DNA from: an uncultured Parabacteroides sp.
GTDB taxonomy: Bacteria > Bacteroidota > Bacteroidia > Bacteroidales > Tannerellaceae
Direction: 5' to 3'
NCBI GenBank assembly: GCA_947074335.1
Contig: CAMTPG010000179.1
Span: 1 to 5,894, forward strand
DNA: 5,894 nt
Part shown: positions 1 through 5,894 of the stretch, in pieces
Position numbering within the stretch: the first letter of the stretch is position 1
Layout: each line of letters starts with the position of its first letter
The notes under the pieces: generated by a model
The model's database searches: none
Told to the model about the DNA's origin: nothing
What the model saw: the letters and a program-made list of their open reading frames with translations, nothing else
Translations under genes and position numbers: made by a program

Positions 1-2360
1 ATCACCGGATTGGCATTGGCTATCCGCCAGTTCTGATAAGTAACCGTAAGTACGGTAATAAAAGAGACCAGCAAAAAAGCAAACGGAAAAACCCACCAGT
101 ACATCGGGATGTGATAGGCAAAATTTTGCAGCCACTGATGAATGATATACCAGGCTATCGGCGCACTTCCCACAAAACAGATCAGAAGAATAACTACATA
201 ATTGCGATTGAACATAATTAAAATATCCCGCGTGGTAGATCCCATAATTTTACGCAGGGCTATCTCTTTGCTGCGGTATTCGCTTTCGAAAACAACGAGG
301 CCGAATACACCGACAATCGAAATAAAAATGGCAATCAGACTAAAGATAGAAATCAGAAATCCAGAATTCAACTCTTTCTGATAGGTTCGTTGCAACACTT
401 CGTCGTAAAAACGGGGCTGAAAAGGATAAACCGGATCTATGGCATGCAATGTATTTTGTACCTGAAGCATCGCGGCATGCAAATCCTGTCCGGCCGGTAC
501 TTTGATATAGGCATACGGATAAGTATAATCATTTTCGCTCCCCCAACGGTATTTGCCCCAGACAAAGAACGACATAGGTGCTATTTCCTCTTTAAATGTG
601 CTGATATGCACATCGGGAATAAATCCGATTATCTGATCGTCGTATATCTTATCGCCAAGAGCCATATCATACATCGCGCGTGCTTTTTCATTGAAAATGT
701 AACTGCCGGTTTCCAGTCGGTTATCATCCTGACGAAAACTGCGACCGTCGGTTACTTCGATTCCCATGACTTCGAGAAATTCGGGCGAAACCGGAAGGCA
801 TTGAAAATTGATCTCTTTATTTTTGTAATCGCGTCCCCAGCCCATATAACGGTCTTGTCCGGATAAAAGAACTTCCGAAAATGCCACCTGACTGATTGCC
901 GAATGGCCTTTCAACTCATTCACAAAGCGCTCCTGATTGAAATTTACCCTCGGACTGAGATTGGTTACAATGACCTGATCTTTGTCGAATCCCAACGGCT
1001 GATTCAGCATATAATGATTTTGCAGATACATAAACAGTGCACAGATGATCAAAGCAAATGAGGCGAAAAACTGAATACCGATCAGCACATTGCGCAACCT
1101 GCGGCCTCTGTCCGACAAACCAAATCTGCCTTTGAGCACCAGTGCCGGCGGAAACGAAACGGCATAATAAGCAGGATATAAACCGGCACATAAACCCAGT
1201 AAAACAGCTATGCCGGCAGTGCCAATGATGATCCATTTCTGAGCACTAAATGCAGGATCGGCATCAATCAGCTGGATTAAACGCGAGTGCTGAAACCACC
1301 ACAGCAATAACAAAGAGATGCCATAAGCGAGCAAACTCACCACAAAAGCTTCTGAAATCAGGCTGCGACGTAACATGGCATCTGTACTACCCAGCACTTT
1401 TTGTGTATTAATATTTTTGATGCGCATCGGTACGAGTGCCGTATTGAAATTGGTATAATTGATGCCGGCGATAATCAGAATAATAAAAGCAATAGAGAGT
1501 AAAACCAATAGCGTTTGGCGGTTCGCTTTGGGCAGAAAATCATACGATACGCCATTGAGAAAATGAAGTGAAGTAAGCGGTGTAAGTCGGGCCGTACAGT
1601 TTGGATTGGCAATGTAACCCCACAGGGATTCGTTTGCACGCGAAGTATTTAAAAAATTGTCAATAAGGGCTTCGGCATCGGCATCCTTCGTCATTCGTAC
1701 AAAATAATAATAGCTCCAGTTATTCCATTTGTCGGCATTTTTTGTTTCGGGTAACATCTCGTATATCACATTGCCGAGTGTGGCATTGGGCTGAAAATCG
1801 GCATAAACGCCTTTGATGACCAGGTTTTGATCCTGCATATTGCCATCATGGATAAAAAGAGCCTGATTTAATGCCGGTTGGTTACCAAACATTCGTTTTG
1901 CCATGCTGCCCGGAATAAGGATGCTGTTTGGTTCATTCAGATTTTCGGTACCGCCTTCCAGCCAGTCGAAATCAAAAACTTCTGTAACAGCGGGTGATGC
2001 TTTCCGGGTAGTTTCTTTATACCTGGTTTCTGATTCATCGTTGCGAATTCCGTATAATTCTTCGGGTGTGGAAGGTTCCAGAATACAACCCGCCTCGATC
2101 TGTGGCGAAAATTGGGTGAAAAGTATAGAAAGCGGTCTGCAAATCACGGATTGCGATTCATTATTTTCCCATACAATATCGAAGCGCATAATGCGATCAG
2201 CGGCTTTTTGATCACTGTCGAAACGCAAGTCATAATGTATTTGCATCATGATCACCATAAAGGCCAGAAAGGCAAAAGCCAATGCAAGTACATTCAATAG
2301 CGAAGCTGCTTTGAAGCGTTTTGCAATGTTAAACAGACTGCGAAACAGGGTTGTTCTCAT
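1..2360 (-). CDS. FtsX/MacB-type ABC transporter permease, 3' end cut by window edge
   Basis: The minus-strand frame is open from ATG at 2360 to the window edge (786 codons, no stop). The translation has the duplicated layout of Bacteroidota permeases: helix at residues 20-39, periplasmic MacB-like domain (about 40-283), three FtsX helices (about 284-305, 336-356, 376-398), a helix at 425-446, a second periplasmic domain, and three last helices (about 668-690, 720-740, 753-775). Landmarks are GLYPAYY (393-399), followed by PALVLKG, and EIALRK (699-704), followed by IMGST, typical of FtsX domains. The visible end, ANANPV, is normally a few residues from the C-terminus, so only about 5-15 codons are missing. 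There is no ATPase domain, so a separate ABC ATPase is needed. By family, it would couple ATP hydrolysis to export or mechanical work across the inner membrane, often with an HlyD-like adaptor and TolC. The substrate cannot be told. ATG at 2360 is chosen because the promoter lies just upstream and the N-terminus begins in the usual way. Confidence 0.95.
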   Translation of the reverse strand, partial: MRTTLFRSLFNIAKRFKAASLLNVLALAFAFLAFMVIMMQIHYDLRFDSDQKAADRIMRFDIVWENNESQSVICRPLSILFTQFSPQIEAGCILEPSTPEELYGIRNDESETRYKETTRKASPAVTEVFDFDWLEGGTENLNEPNSILIPGSMAKRMFGNQPALNQALFIHDGNMQDQNLVIKGVYADFQPNATLGNVIYEMLPETKNADKWNNWSYYYFVRMTKDADAEALIDNFLNTSRANESLWGYIANPNCTARLTPLTSLHFLNGVSYDFLPKANRQTLLVLLSIAFIILIIAGINYTNFNTALVPMRIKNINTQKVLGSTDAMLRRSLISEAFVVSLLAYGISLLLLWWFQHSRLIQLIDADPAFSAQKWIIIGTAGIAVLLGLCAGLYPAYYAVSFPPALVLKGRFGLSDRGRRLRNVLIGIQFFASFALIICALFMYLQNHYMLNQPLGFDKDQVIVTNLSPRVNFNQERFVNELKGHSAISQVAFSEVLLSGQDRYMGWGRDYKNKEINFQCLPVSPEFLEVMGIEVTDGRSFRQDDNRLETGSYIFNEKARAMYDMALGDKIYDDQIIGFIPDVHISTFKEEIAPMSFFVWGKYRWGSENDYTYPYAYIKVPAGQDLHAAMLQVQNTLHAIDPVYPFQPRFYDEVLQRTYQKELNSGFLISIFSLIAIFISIVGVFGLVVFESEYRSKEIALRKIMGSTTRDILIMFNRNYVVILLICFVGSAPIAWYIIHQWLQNFAYHIPMYWWVFPFAFLLVSFITVLTVTYQNWRIANANPV

Positions 2361-2390
2361 AATTTATTAATTTTTGTTTTTCTTTTTAAT

Positions 2391-2458
2391 TAAAAAATAC
2401 AAAAAGTATGCCAAAACAGATAATCTTTTATAATACAGCAGATTACCTGTTTTGGCAT
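2391..2458 (-). terminator. 18-bp inverted repeat plus T-run, possible terminator of the antiporter operon
   Basis: The arms 2408-2425 and 2441-2458 pair over 18 positions around a 15-base loop; the core is ATGCCAAAACAG against CTGTTTTGGCAT. The single non-Watson-Crick position (2420/2446) becomes a G-U wobble in minus-strand RNA, so the RNA stem is continuous only for transcripts coming from nhaA. On that strand the stem is followed by ACTTTTTGTATTTTTT, as in an intrinsic terminator. It lies about 175 bases past the nhaA stop. The 3' arm overlaps the -24 element of the permease promoter, so the repeat could instead be a protein-binding site or serve both roles. Confidence 0.45.
2398..2414 (-). 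promoter_or_regulatory. Candidate sigma-54 (-24/-12) promoter of the ABC permease
   Basis: Read on the minus strand, 2414 to 2398 is TTGGCATACTTTTTGTA. This matches the RpoN consensus TTGGCAC-N5-TTGCA, with GG at -25/-24 and G at -13 exactly 12 bases apart. The one important deviation is T instead of C at -12. The predicted transcription start is near 2387, leaving a leader of about 27 bases before the ATG at 2360. Two activator-like dyads lie upstream at the distance expected of enhancer sites. No TAnnTTTG housekeeping box with a proper -33 partner is seen here. The sequence match and spacing are directly visible; use by sigma-54 is inferred. Confidence 0.65.
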
Positions 2459-2466
2459 TTATAAGA

Positions 2467-2508
2467 ACTGTCTAATTATTTTACAGTAGTGTCTAATTAT
2501 TTGACACT
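2467..2508. promoter_or_regulatory. Twin 21-bp dyads, probable activator (enhancer) binding sites
   Basis: Two 21-bp imperfect palindromes lie end to end. In 2467-2487, ACTGT and ACAGT flank an 11-base AT-rich centre. In 2488-2508, AGTGTC and GACACT flank TAATTATTT. The two share the stretch GTCTAATTATTT, starting at 2470 and 2491, so they also form a direct repeat of 21 bp, about two helical turns, placing both sites on the same face of the DNA. They lie about 80-121 bases upstream of the start predicted for the sigma-54 promoter, the usual position for an NtrC-family activator dimer pair. The activator is not encoded in the window. Confidence 0.6.
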
Positions 2509-2633
2509 TATCAGATTGATAAATCTGTATCTGTTCAATTTGGTTGTTGTTTCTGCAAACCGAATATGATGAAGCTGCAACAAAAGCATTATTGATGATT
2601 TCATTGAAGCTGTTATTCCTGCAAATCCGGAGA

Positions 2634-3995
2634 TCAGGATGCAGCCGGTTGTTTAGGTAATACCGCTTTCAAGATATAGAAACCACAAATACCCGAAACA
2701 AACGAACCGACAAATACGCCCAGTTTAGCCTGATTCAGCAAATCCTGACCGATGCCGGGAACGCCGCTGAACGACAGGTTTGCGATAAACAAAGCAACGG
2801 TGAAACCGATGCCGCCAAGCATGGAGATGCCAAACAAATGACTCCGTTTTACGCCGGAAGGCATCGTGGCAATGCGCAGGCGTACCGAAAGCGATGTAAA
2901 TGCAAAAATACCCAGCGTTTTACCCACAAACAGACCCAGAAATACTGCCAGCGGAATGCCGCTTAGCGAGGCTATCGAGATTTCGTTGAATCCAACACCG
3001 GCATTCACAAAAGCAAACAACGGAAGAATCAGATAATTAACCAGCGGATGCAGACGGTCGGCGATGCGTTGCAGCGGACTGATCGACTGATTTGCCAGCA
3101 AATGAATATTATTCAACACCTGAATTTGTGTCGGAGTAAGCACGGAGGCTTTCTGGGAAGATAAAACCTCGTTCGAATCGAGTAACCCGATAAATCCGTT
3201 CATCTCGCCCGTAAATTCATCCAGATTCAAACGCGGACGTGCCGGAACAGTCATCGCCACCAAAACACCTGCAATGGTAGGATGAATACCTGATTCCATA
3301 AACAACATCCAGACAATGAATCCCAAAAGATAGAAGAACCAGCTTTTATGGATGCCCATTCGTCCGCCAATATAAAGCACAACCAGCAAAACAGCCGAAA
3401 TCAGCAACGGTTCATAAGCAATCGATCCGCTGTAGAAGAGTGCTATAATAATGATACCGCCGATATCATCCACAACAGCCAGTGCCGTAAGGAAAATACG
3501 CATACTGAGGGGCACACGTTTCCCTAAAATACCCAGTACGGCCAGTGCAAAAGCAATATCGGTTGCCATCGGAATGGCTACGCCGGTAACGCCCGGCTCC
3601 GAAGGACAAATAATATAATAACAAATTACCGGAACAATCATTCCCCCGCATGCCGCAATCACCGGCAAAATCGCCTTTTTCACCGAACTCAATTCGCCGA
3701 TCAATACCTCCTGTTTGATCTCCAGACCAATCACAAAGAAGAAAATCGCCATCAATGCATCATTTACAAAAGTAAGCAGCTGCATCGGTTCGCCGTTATG
3801 AACAAAGGGCGTAAAACTTCCTATTTGCAGATCGATGGGATGCAATAAAATCGAGTTATAAACCTCAGACCAGTGCGAATTGGCAAAGAACATCGCAAAG
3901 ATCGTTGCCAGAAAAAGCAACAGACTGGCATTGGGTTTAATGGTTGCAAACCGCCGTAACGGATTGAGCTTCACGCGCAGGGAATTTTTTTCCAT
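2634..3995 (-). CDS. nhaA: Na+/H+ antiporter NhaA
   Basis: This inner-membrane antiporter (453 aa) uses the proton gradient to expel Na+ (and Li+), serving sodium tolerance and pH homeostasis. Family marks visible in the translation are IGLEIKQE (89-96), ATDIAFAL (144-151, with Asp146 matching E. coli Asp133), AVVDDIGGIIIIALFY (173-188, with Asp176/Asp177 matching the ion-binding Asp163/Asp164), LPLFAFVNAG (324-333), GKTLGI (358-363, Lys359 matching Lys300) and GGIGFTVALFI (394-404). All key residues are kept, so it should be active. It is about 65 residues longer than the 388-aa E. coli protein; about 45 of these form an insertion near 252-310, between the GVLVAMTVP helix and the LHPLVNYLILPLF helix. 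ATG at 3995 follows the upstream antiporter's stop by 16 bases with no clear Shine-Dalgarno sequence, which fits Bacteroidota and co-transcription. Confidence 0.97.
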   Translation of the reverse strand: MEKNSLRVKLNPLRRFATIKPNASLLLFLATIFAMFFANSHWSEVYNSILLHPIDLQIGSFTPFVHNGEPMQLLTFVNDALMAIFFFVIGLEIKQEVLIGELSSVKKAILPVIAACGGMIVPVICYYIICPSEPGVTGVAIPMATDIAFALAVLGILGKRVPLSMRIFLTALAVVDDIGGIIIIALFYSGSIAYEPLLISAVLLVVLYIGGRMGIHKSWFFYLLGFIVWMLFMESGIHPTIAGVLVAMTVPARPRLNLDEFTGEMNGFIGLLDSNEVLSSQKASVLTPTQIQVLNNIHLLANQSISPLQRIADRLHPLVNYLILPLFAFVNAGVGFNEISIASLSGIPLAVFLGLFVGKTLGIFAFTSLSVRLRIATMPSGVKRSHLFGISMLGGIGFTVALFIANLSFSGVPGIGQDLLNQAKLGVFVGSFVSGICGFYILKAVLPKQPAAS

Positions 3996-4011
3996 ATTGT
4001 AGACTTTTTAT

Positions 4012-5232
4012 TTATGATTCGGATTGGACAGCCGCATTGTTCTGTTCGGCCATTTCCAATTCGTAGGCACTGCGGGTCAGTTTTTCTACCCATACCACGA
4101 AGAATCCGGTCAGCAGCAAGTTAAATACAATGGTCAGCACCGAAATCATCAAAGCCGGTCCGCCCATGTTGTAACTCAATGCGATAAAAATAATACCGGC
4201 GCCCACTTCGCCACGGGTAAACATACCGATGGAAAGCGCCAGACGTTCGCGTTTGCGACGGTAACGATAGAAAAAGAGCGGGAAAAGTTTTCCCAGATTC
4301 GAAAGCAGTGAAACAATAACCACATGCAGCAAAATCATGCCCCACGACATCATGGGTTGCGAACCTGTAATGGTTTGTGCACCTTCGGCCATGGCCGAGA
4401 AATCGACACCGAAAAAGACCGGCATACTTACGCCTACCAAAAACATAAACAGGAACGAAATACCCGTTGATACATTGTTTTCAACCTTCGTATCAATGTG
4501 TTTGTGTTTCATCACCATACCCAGAATAAAGGCCGGCAATAAAACTTCAATATGTATACTGGCATCTTCGCCAAAATATTTCTTCGAGATCAGATAAATA
4601 AACTGGGTGATGGCAAATGTAATTACGGCATAACTCAGAATGGCAATCCAGTCTTGTCGCACATTGTAATAGCCCATGCGTTTCCAACCGATGATTAATA
4701 ATACCATAACAATCAGAATAATAACACCCAGTTGCCAGCGCATGCCCACCATCATAATCTGTAAAGGTATCATTAACAGGATTGTATCTAAATCATCAAA
4801 GATAGCAAGCACCTGTACTTTTTTATACACCCATGTGGCTTTCAGCCCTGCTGCAGCCAGCATCGTAAAAAGAATACCTGCCGATGTAGGAGCCGCAAAA
4901 CGACTGATCAGCAGTGTTTCGCGCCAGGCTTCACCACTGGTCCAGTGGATCGAAGGCAGCAGTACATACATATAATATAAAGCCACGAAAATCCAGGGGA
5001 AGGCAGCAGTTGCCATAGCAATAAAATAATCTTCGGTATATGATTTCCACCGGGTTTTATCTACTTCAAATTCGCGTCCTACATTAATCATAATAAAAGC
5101 CAGACACACGTAGAGAAATGTATCTGAGATGGTTTTTACCATTGGCGTACTTTCTCCGGCAATGGAAGGCAGAAACTGCGATACCACCAAACCAAGTACC
5201 AGAAAAAAAGAAAATAAGAGGATCTTTTTCAT
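4012..5232 (-). CDS. CPA2-type (Kef/NapA-like) sodium/cation:proton antiporter
   Basis: A 406-aa, very hydrophobic protein with about 12 membrane segments, the usual size of a transport-only CPA-family antiporter. It has no C-terminal TrkA/RCK nucleotide-binding domain, unlike full-length Kef K+ efflux proteins. Key visible residues are SRFAAPTSAGIL (110-121), resembling the unwound-helix region, and AIFDDLDTI (143-151), with Asp146-Asp147 in the position of the paired aspartates of electrogenic Na+/H+ antiporters such as NapA. NLGKLFP (312-318) supplies a possible counterpart of the conserved lysine, and MFTRGEVGAGI (337-347) matches the RGE motif of Kef-like proteins. By family it exchanges cytoplasmic Na+ (or another monovalent cation) for protons; the exact ion is inferred. 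It is the first gene of an operon with nhaA, 16 bases downstream. ATG at 5232 gives a normal first helix (MKKILLFSFF) and sits about 34 bases after a predicted transcription start. Confidence 0.9.
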   Translation of the reverse strand: MKKILLFSFFLVLGLVVSQFLPSIAGESTPMVKTISDTFLYVCLAFIMINVGREFEVDKTRWKSYTEDYFIAMATAAFPWIFVALYYMYVLLPSIHWTSGEAWRETLLISRFAAPTSAGILFTMLAAAGLKATWVYKKVQVLAIFDDLDTILLMIPLQIMMVGMRWQLGVIILIVMVLLIIGWKRMGYYNVRQDWIAILSYAVITFAITQFIYLISKKYFGEDASIHIEVLLPAFILGMVMKHKHIDTKVENNVSTGISFLFMFLVGVSMPVFFGVDFSAMAEGAQTITGSQPMMSWGMILLHVVIVSLLSNLGKLFPLFFYRYRRKRERLALSIGMFTRGEVGAGIIFIALSYNMGGPALMISVLTIVFNLLLTGFFVVWVEKLTRSAYELEMAEQNNAAVQSES

Positions 5233-5271
5233 TACAAAAATTTAAGCTGTTTTTCAAAATATTGTCGTTTG

Positions 5272-5279
5272 CAAATATA
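5272..5279 (-). promoter_or_regulatory. Bacteroidota-type -7 box of the antiporter operon
   Basis: On the minus strand 5279 to 5272 reads TATATTTG, a perfect match to the TAnnTTTG -7 element used by the primary sigma factor of Bacteroidota. Transcription would start near 5266, giving a leader of about 34 bases. At the -33 position (about 5299-5303) there is only T-rich sequence, no clear TTG, so the upstream half is weak. It is the best promoter candidate for the two antiporter genes. Confidence 0.55.
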
Positions 5280-5839
5280 ATCAAAAAAACAAATTTTAGA
5301 AATGTTTTACTAAACACTTATCACCGGCTCATATTGCTTATTCACTGATAAATGCACGGATTTAAAAAGGTTTGGGTACTGATTAAACCTTACATTCGGC
5401 TTGATATTGGCATAAAATGAGCCAATGATTGATTTATTTTTGATAACCCGGCCGAAACAGGATGAAGTCTTAGCCAGCATTTTCCTGTTATCAGAAGCAT
5501 CAGAATGGAACAAAAAGAAAAAAAGATTCCTTCGTAAAGCATATATTCTCCTTCACAAGGGGATAAAAATTCCCTTGCGAAGTGATTTAATGCGATTTCA
5601 TTTGGAATAAGGAACCGCTCTCATTTAACCGGCGAATATTCATCAAACTTTTGATTTTCAACTTTATGCTTACTTTTTTGTTATTAAATATATAAATAAT
5701 AAAAAATCAAACCTCTTTTTCATCCGTACACCCTCTTCTGTAGGGAATACAGACAAGCTTATCTTTTAAAGATATCAGTACATTGCCTTGCACAGCATGA
5801 ATAAGGAATATGGAATAATTAAAACCTAATAGTTATGGA
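5280..5839. other. AT-rich stretch without a convincing gene
   Basis: No reading frame here has recognisable protein features; the few short frames (about 60-75 codons) are on both strands, overlap each other, and start without context. The stretch carries several small inverted repeats: AAGGTTT/AAACCTT (5367-5391), TTCGGC/GCCGAA (5395-5456) enclosing ATTGGC/GCCAAT (5406-5426), a longer hairpin at 5551-5582, and a 7-bp dyad TATCTTT/AAAGATA (5760-5774). The part from about 5670 to 5710 is almost pure A/T. It may be the upstream region of the antiporter operon plus decayed or intergenic DNA. No tRNA or rRNA was recognised. The last bases before 5840 come from a contig edge and may be poorly supported. 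Confidence 0.6.
5551..5582. repeat. 13-bp imperfect hairpin in the gene-free region
   Basis: Arms 5551-5563 and 5570-5582 (CTTCACAAGGGGA against TTCCCTTGCGAAG) pair around a 6-base loop, TAAAAA. Eleven positions are Watson-Crick; 5555/5578 and 5562/5571 are each a wobble on one strand and a mismatch on the other. No T-run follows on either strand, so it is not a classical intrinsic terminator. It could be the terminator of a gene lost beyond the contig end, a protein-binding site, or a repeat; the sequence does not decide. Confidence 0.5.
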
Positions 5840-5894
5840 AGATCGGAAGAGCACACGACTGAACTCCAGTCACATTCAGAAAACTCGTATGCCG
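5840..5894 (+). other. Illumina TruSeq adapter with i7 index (sequencing artefact)
   Basis: From 5840 the sequence reads as the TruSeq index adapter: A, then GATCGGAAGAGCACACG, then CTGAACTCCAGTCAC after one substitution (T to A at 5858). An 8-base index ATTCAGAA follows at 5874-5881, which is the TruSeq HT index D705. Next comes the adapter continuation, with one more T to A substitution at 5883, up to CTCGTATGCCG. This is not genomic DNA. It shows that a read ran through a short insert and that untrimmed adapter was built into the contig end. It should be removed before annotation. Confidence 0.97.

Noticed and set aside
390..866. 158-codon open frame on the plus strand
   Set aside because: It lies entirely antisense to the second periplasmic domain of the ABC permease and has no protein-family features; a shadow frame.
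1903..2300. Overlapping plus-strand frames of 102 and 62 codons
   Set aside because: Antisense to the N-terminal part of the permease, whose translation is clearly real; no start context and no recognisable motifs.
2441..2470. Possible plus-strand sigma-54 promoter using the other arm of the inverted repeat (TTGGCAT)
   Set aside because: No -12 element at the required spacing, and no plus-strand gene follows.
2512..2527. 6-bp hairpin CAGATT/AATCTG with GATA loop
   Set aside because: Short, AT-rich, no T-run after it; too weak to call as a terminator for nhaA.
5310..5513. 67-codon minus-strand frame upstream of the antiporter
   Set aside because: Not recognised, no family motif, ends inside the promoter region of the antiporter operon, and overlaps an opposite frame of similar length; probably chance.
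5425..5610. 61-codon plus-strand frame, lysine/arginine-rich
   Set aside because: No promoter or start signal, runs through the hairpin at 5551-5582 and an A-rich run, no known family; cannot be supported as a gene.
5835..5894. ATG at 5835 opening a frame to the end of the window
   Set aside because: The frame consists of sequencing adapter, not genomic sequence.

Overview
The window looks like the end of a contig from a member of the Bacteroidota, probably Bacteroidales or a relative. The grounds are AT-rich intergenic DNA, start codons without Shine-Dalgarno sequences, a TAnnTTTG-type promoter box, and a duplicated FtsX/MacB-type permease of the kind abundant in that phylum. All three recognisable genes lie on the minus strand, so transcription runs from right to left.

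Right part (about 5233-5894): no convincing gene. It holds the presumed promoter of the antiporter operon (about 5272-5279), about 560 bases of AT-rich DNA with several small hairpins, and at 5840-5894 a stretch that is not genomic. That last stretch is an Illumina TruSeq adapter with an i7 index, so the real sequence stops near 5839.

Middle (2634-5232): a two-gene operon of sodium/proton antiporters from different families. First comes a CPA2/Kef/NapA-like antiporter (406 aa), then 16 bases later nhaA (453 aa). Both keep the paired transmembrane aspartates expected for electrogenic Na+/H+ exchange. Together they would expel Na+ and regulate cytoplasmic pH.

Left part (1-2508): an FtsX/MacB-type ABC transporter permease (786 codons visible, with only the last few codons cut off by the window edge). 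Its upstream region is the most interesting part of the window. It has a sigma-54 (-24/-12) promoter candidate 38 bases before the start codon, and two adjacent 21-bp dyads (core TGTC-N9-GACA) about 80-121 bases upstream of the predicted start of transcription, where an NtrC-type activator would bind. The -24 element lies inside one arm of an 18-bp inverted repeat that, with its following T-run, also resembles the terminator of the antiporter operon. The permease therefore appears to be controlled separately from the antiporters, probably by an envelope- or stress-sensing two-component system encoded elsewhere.
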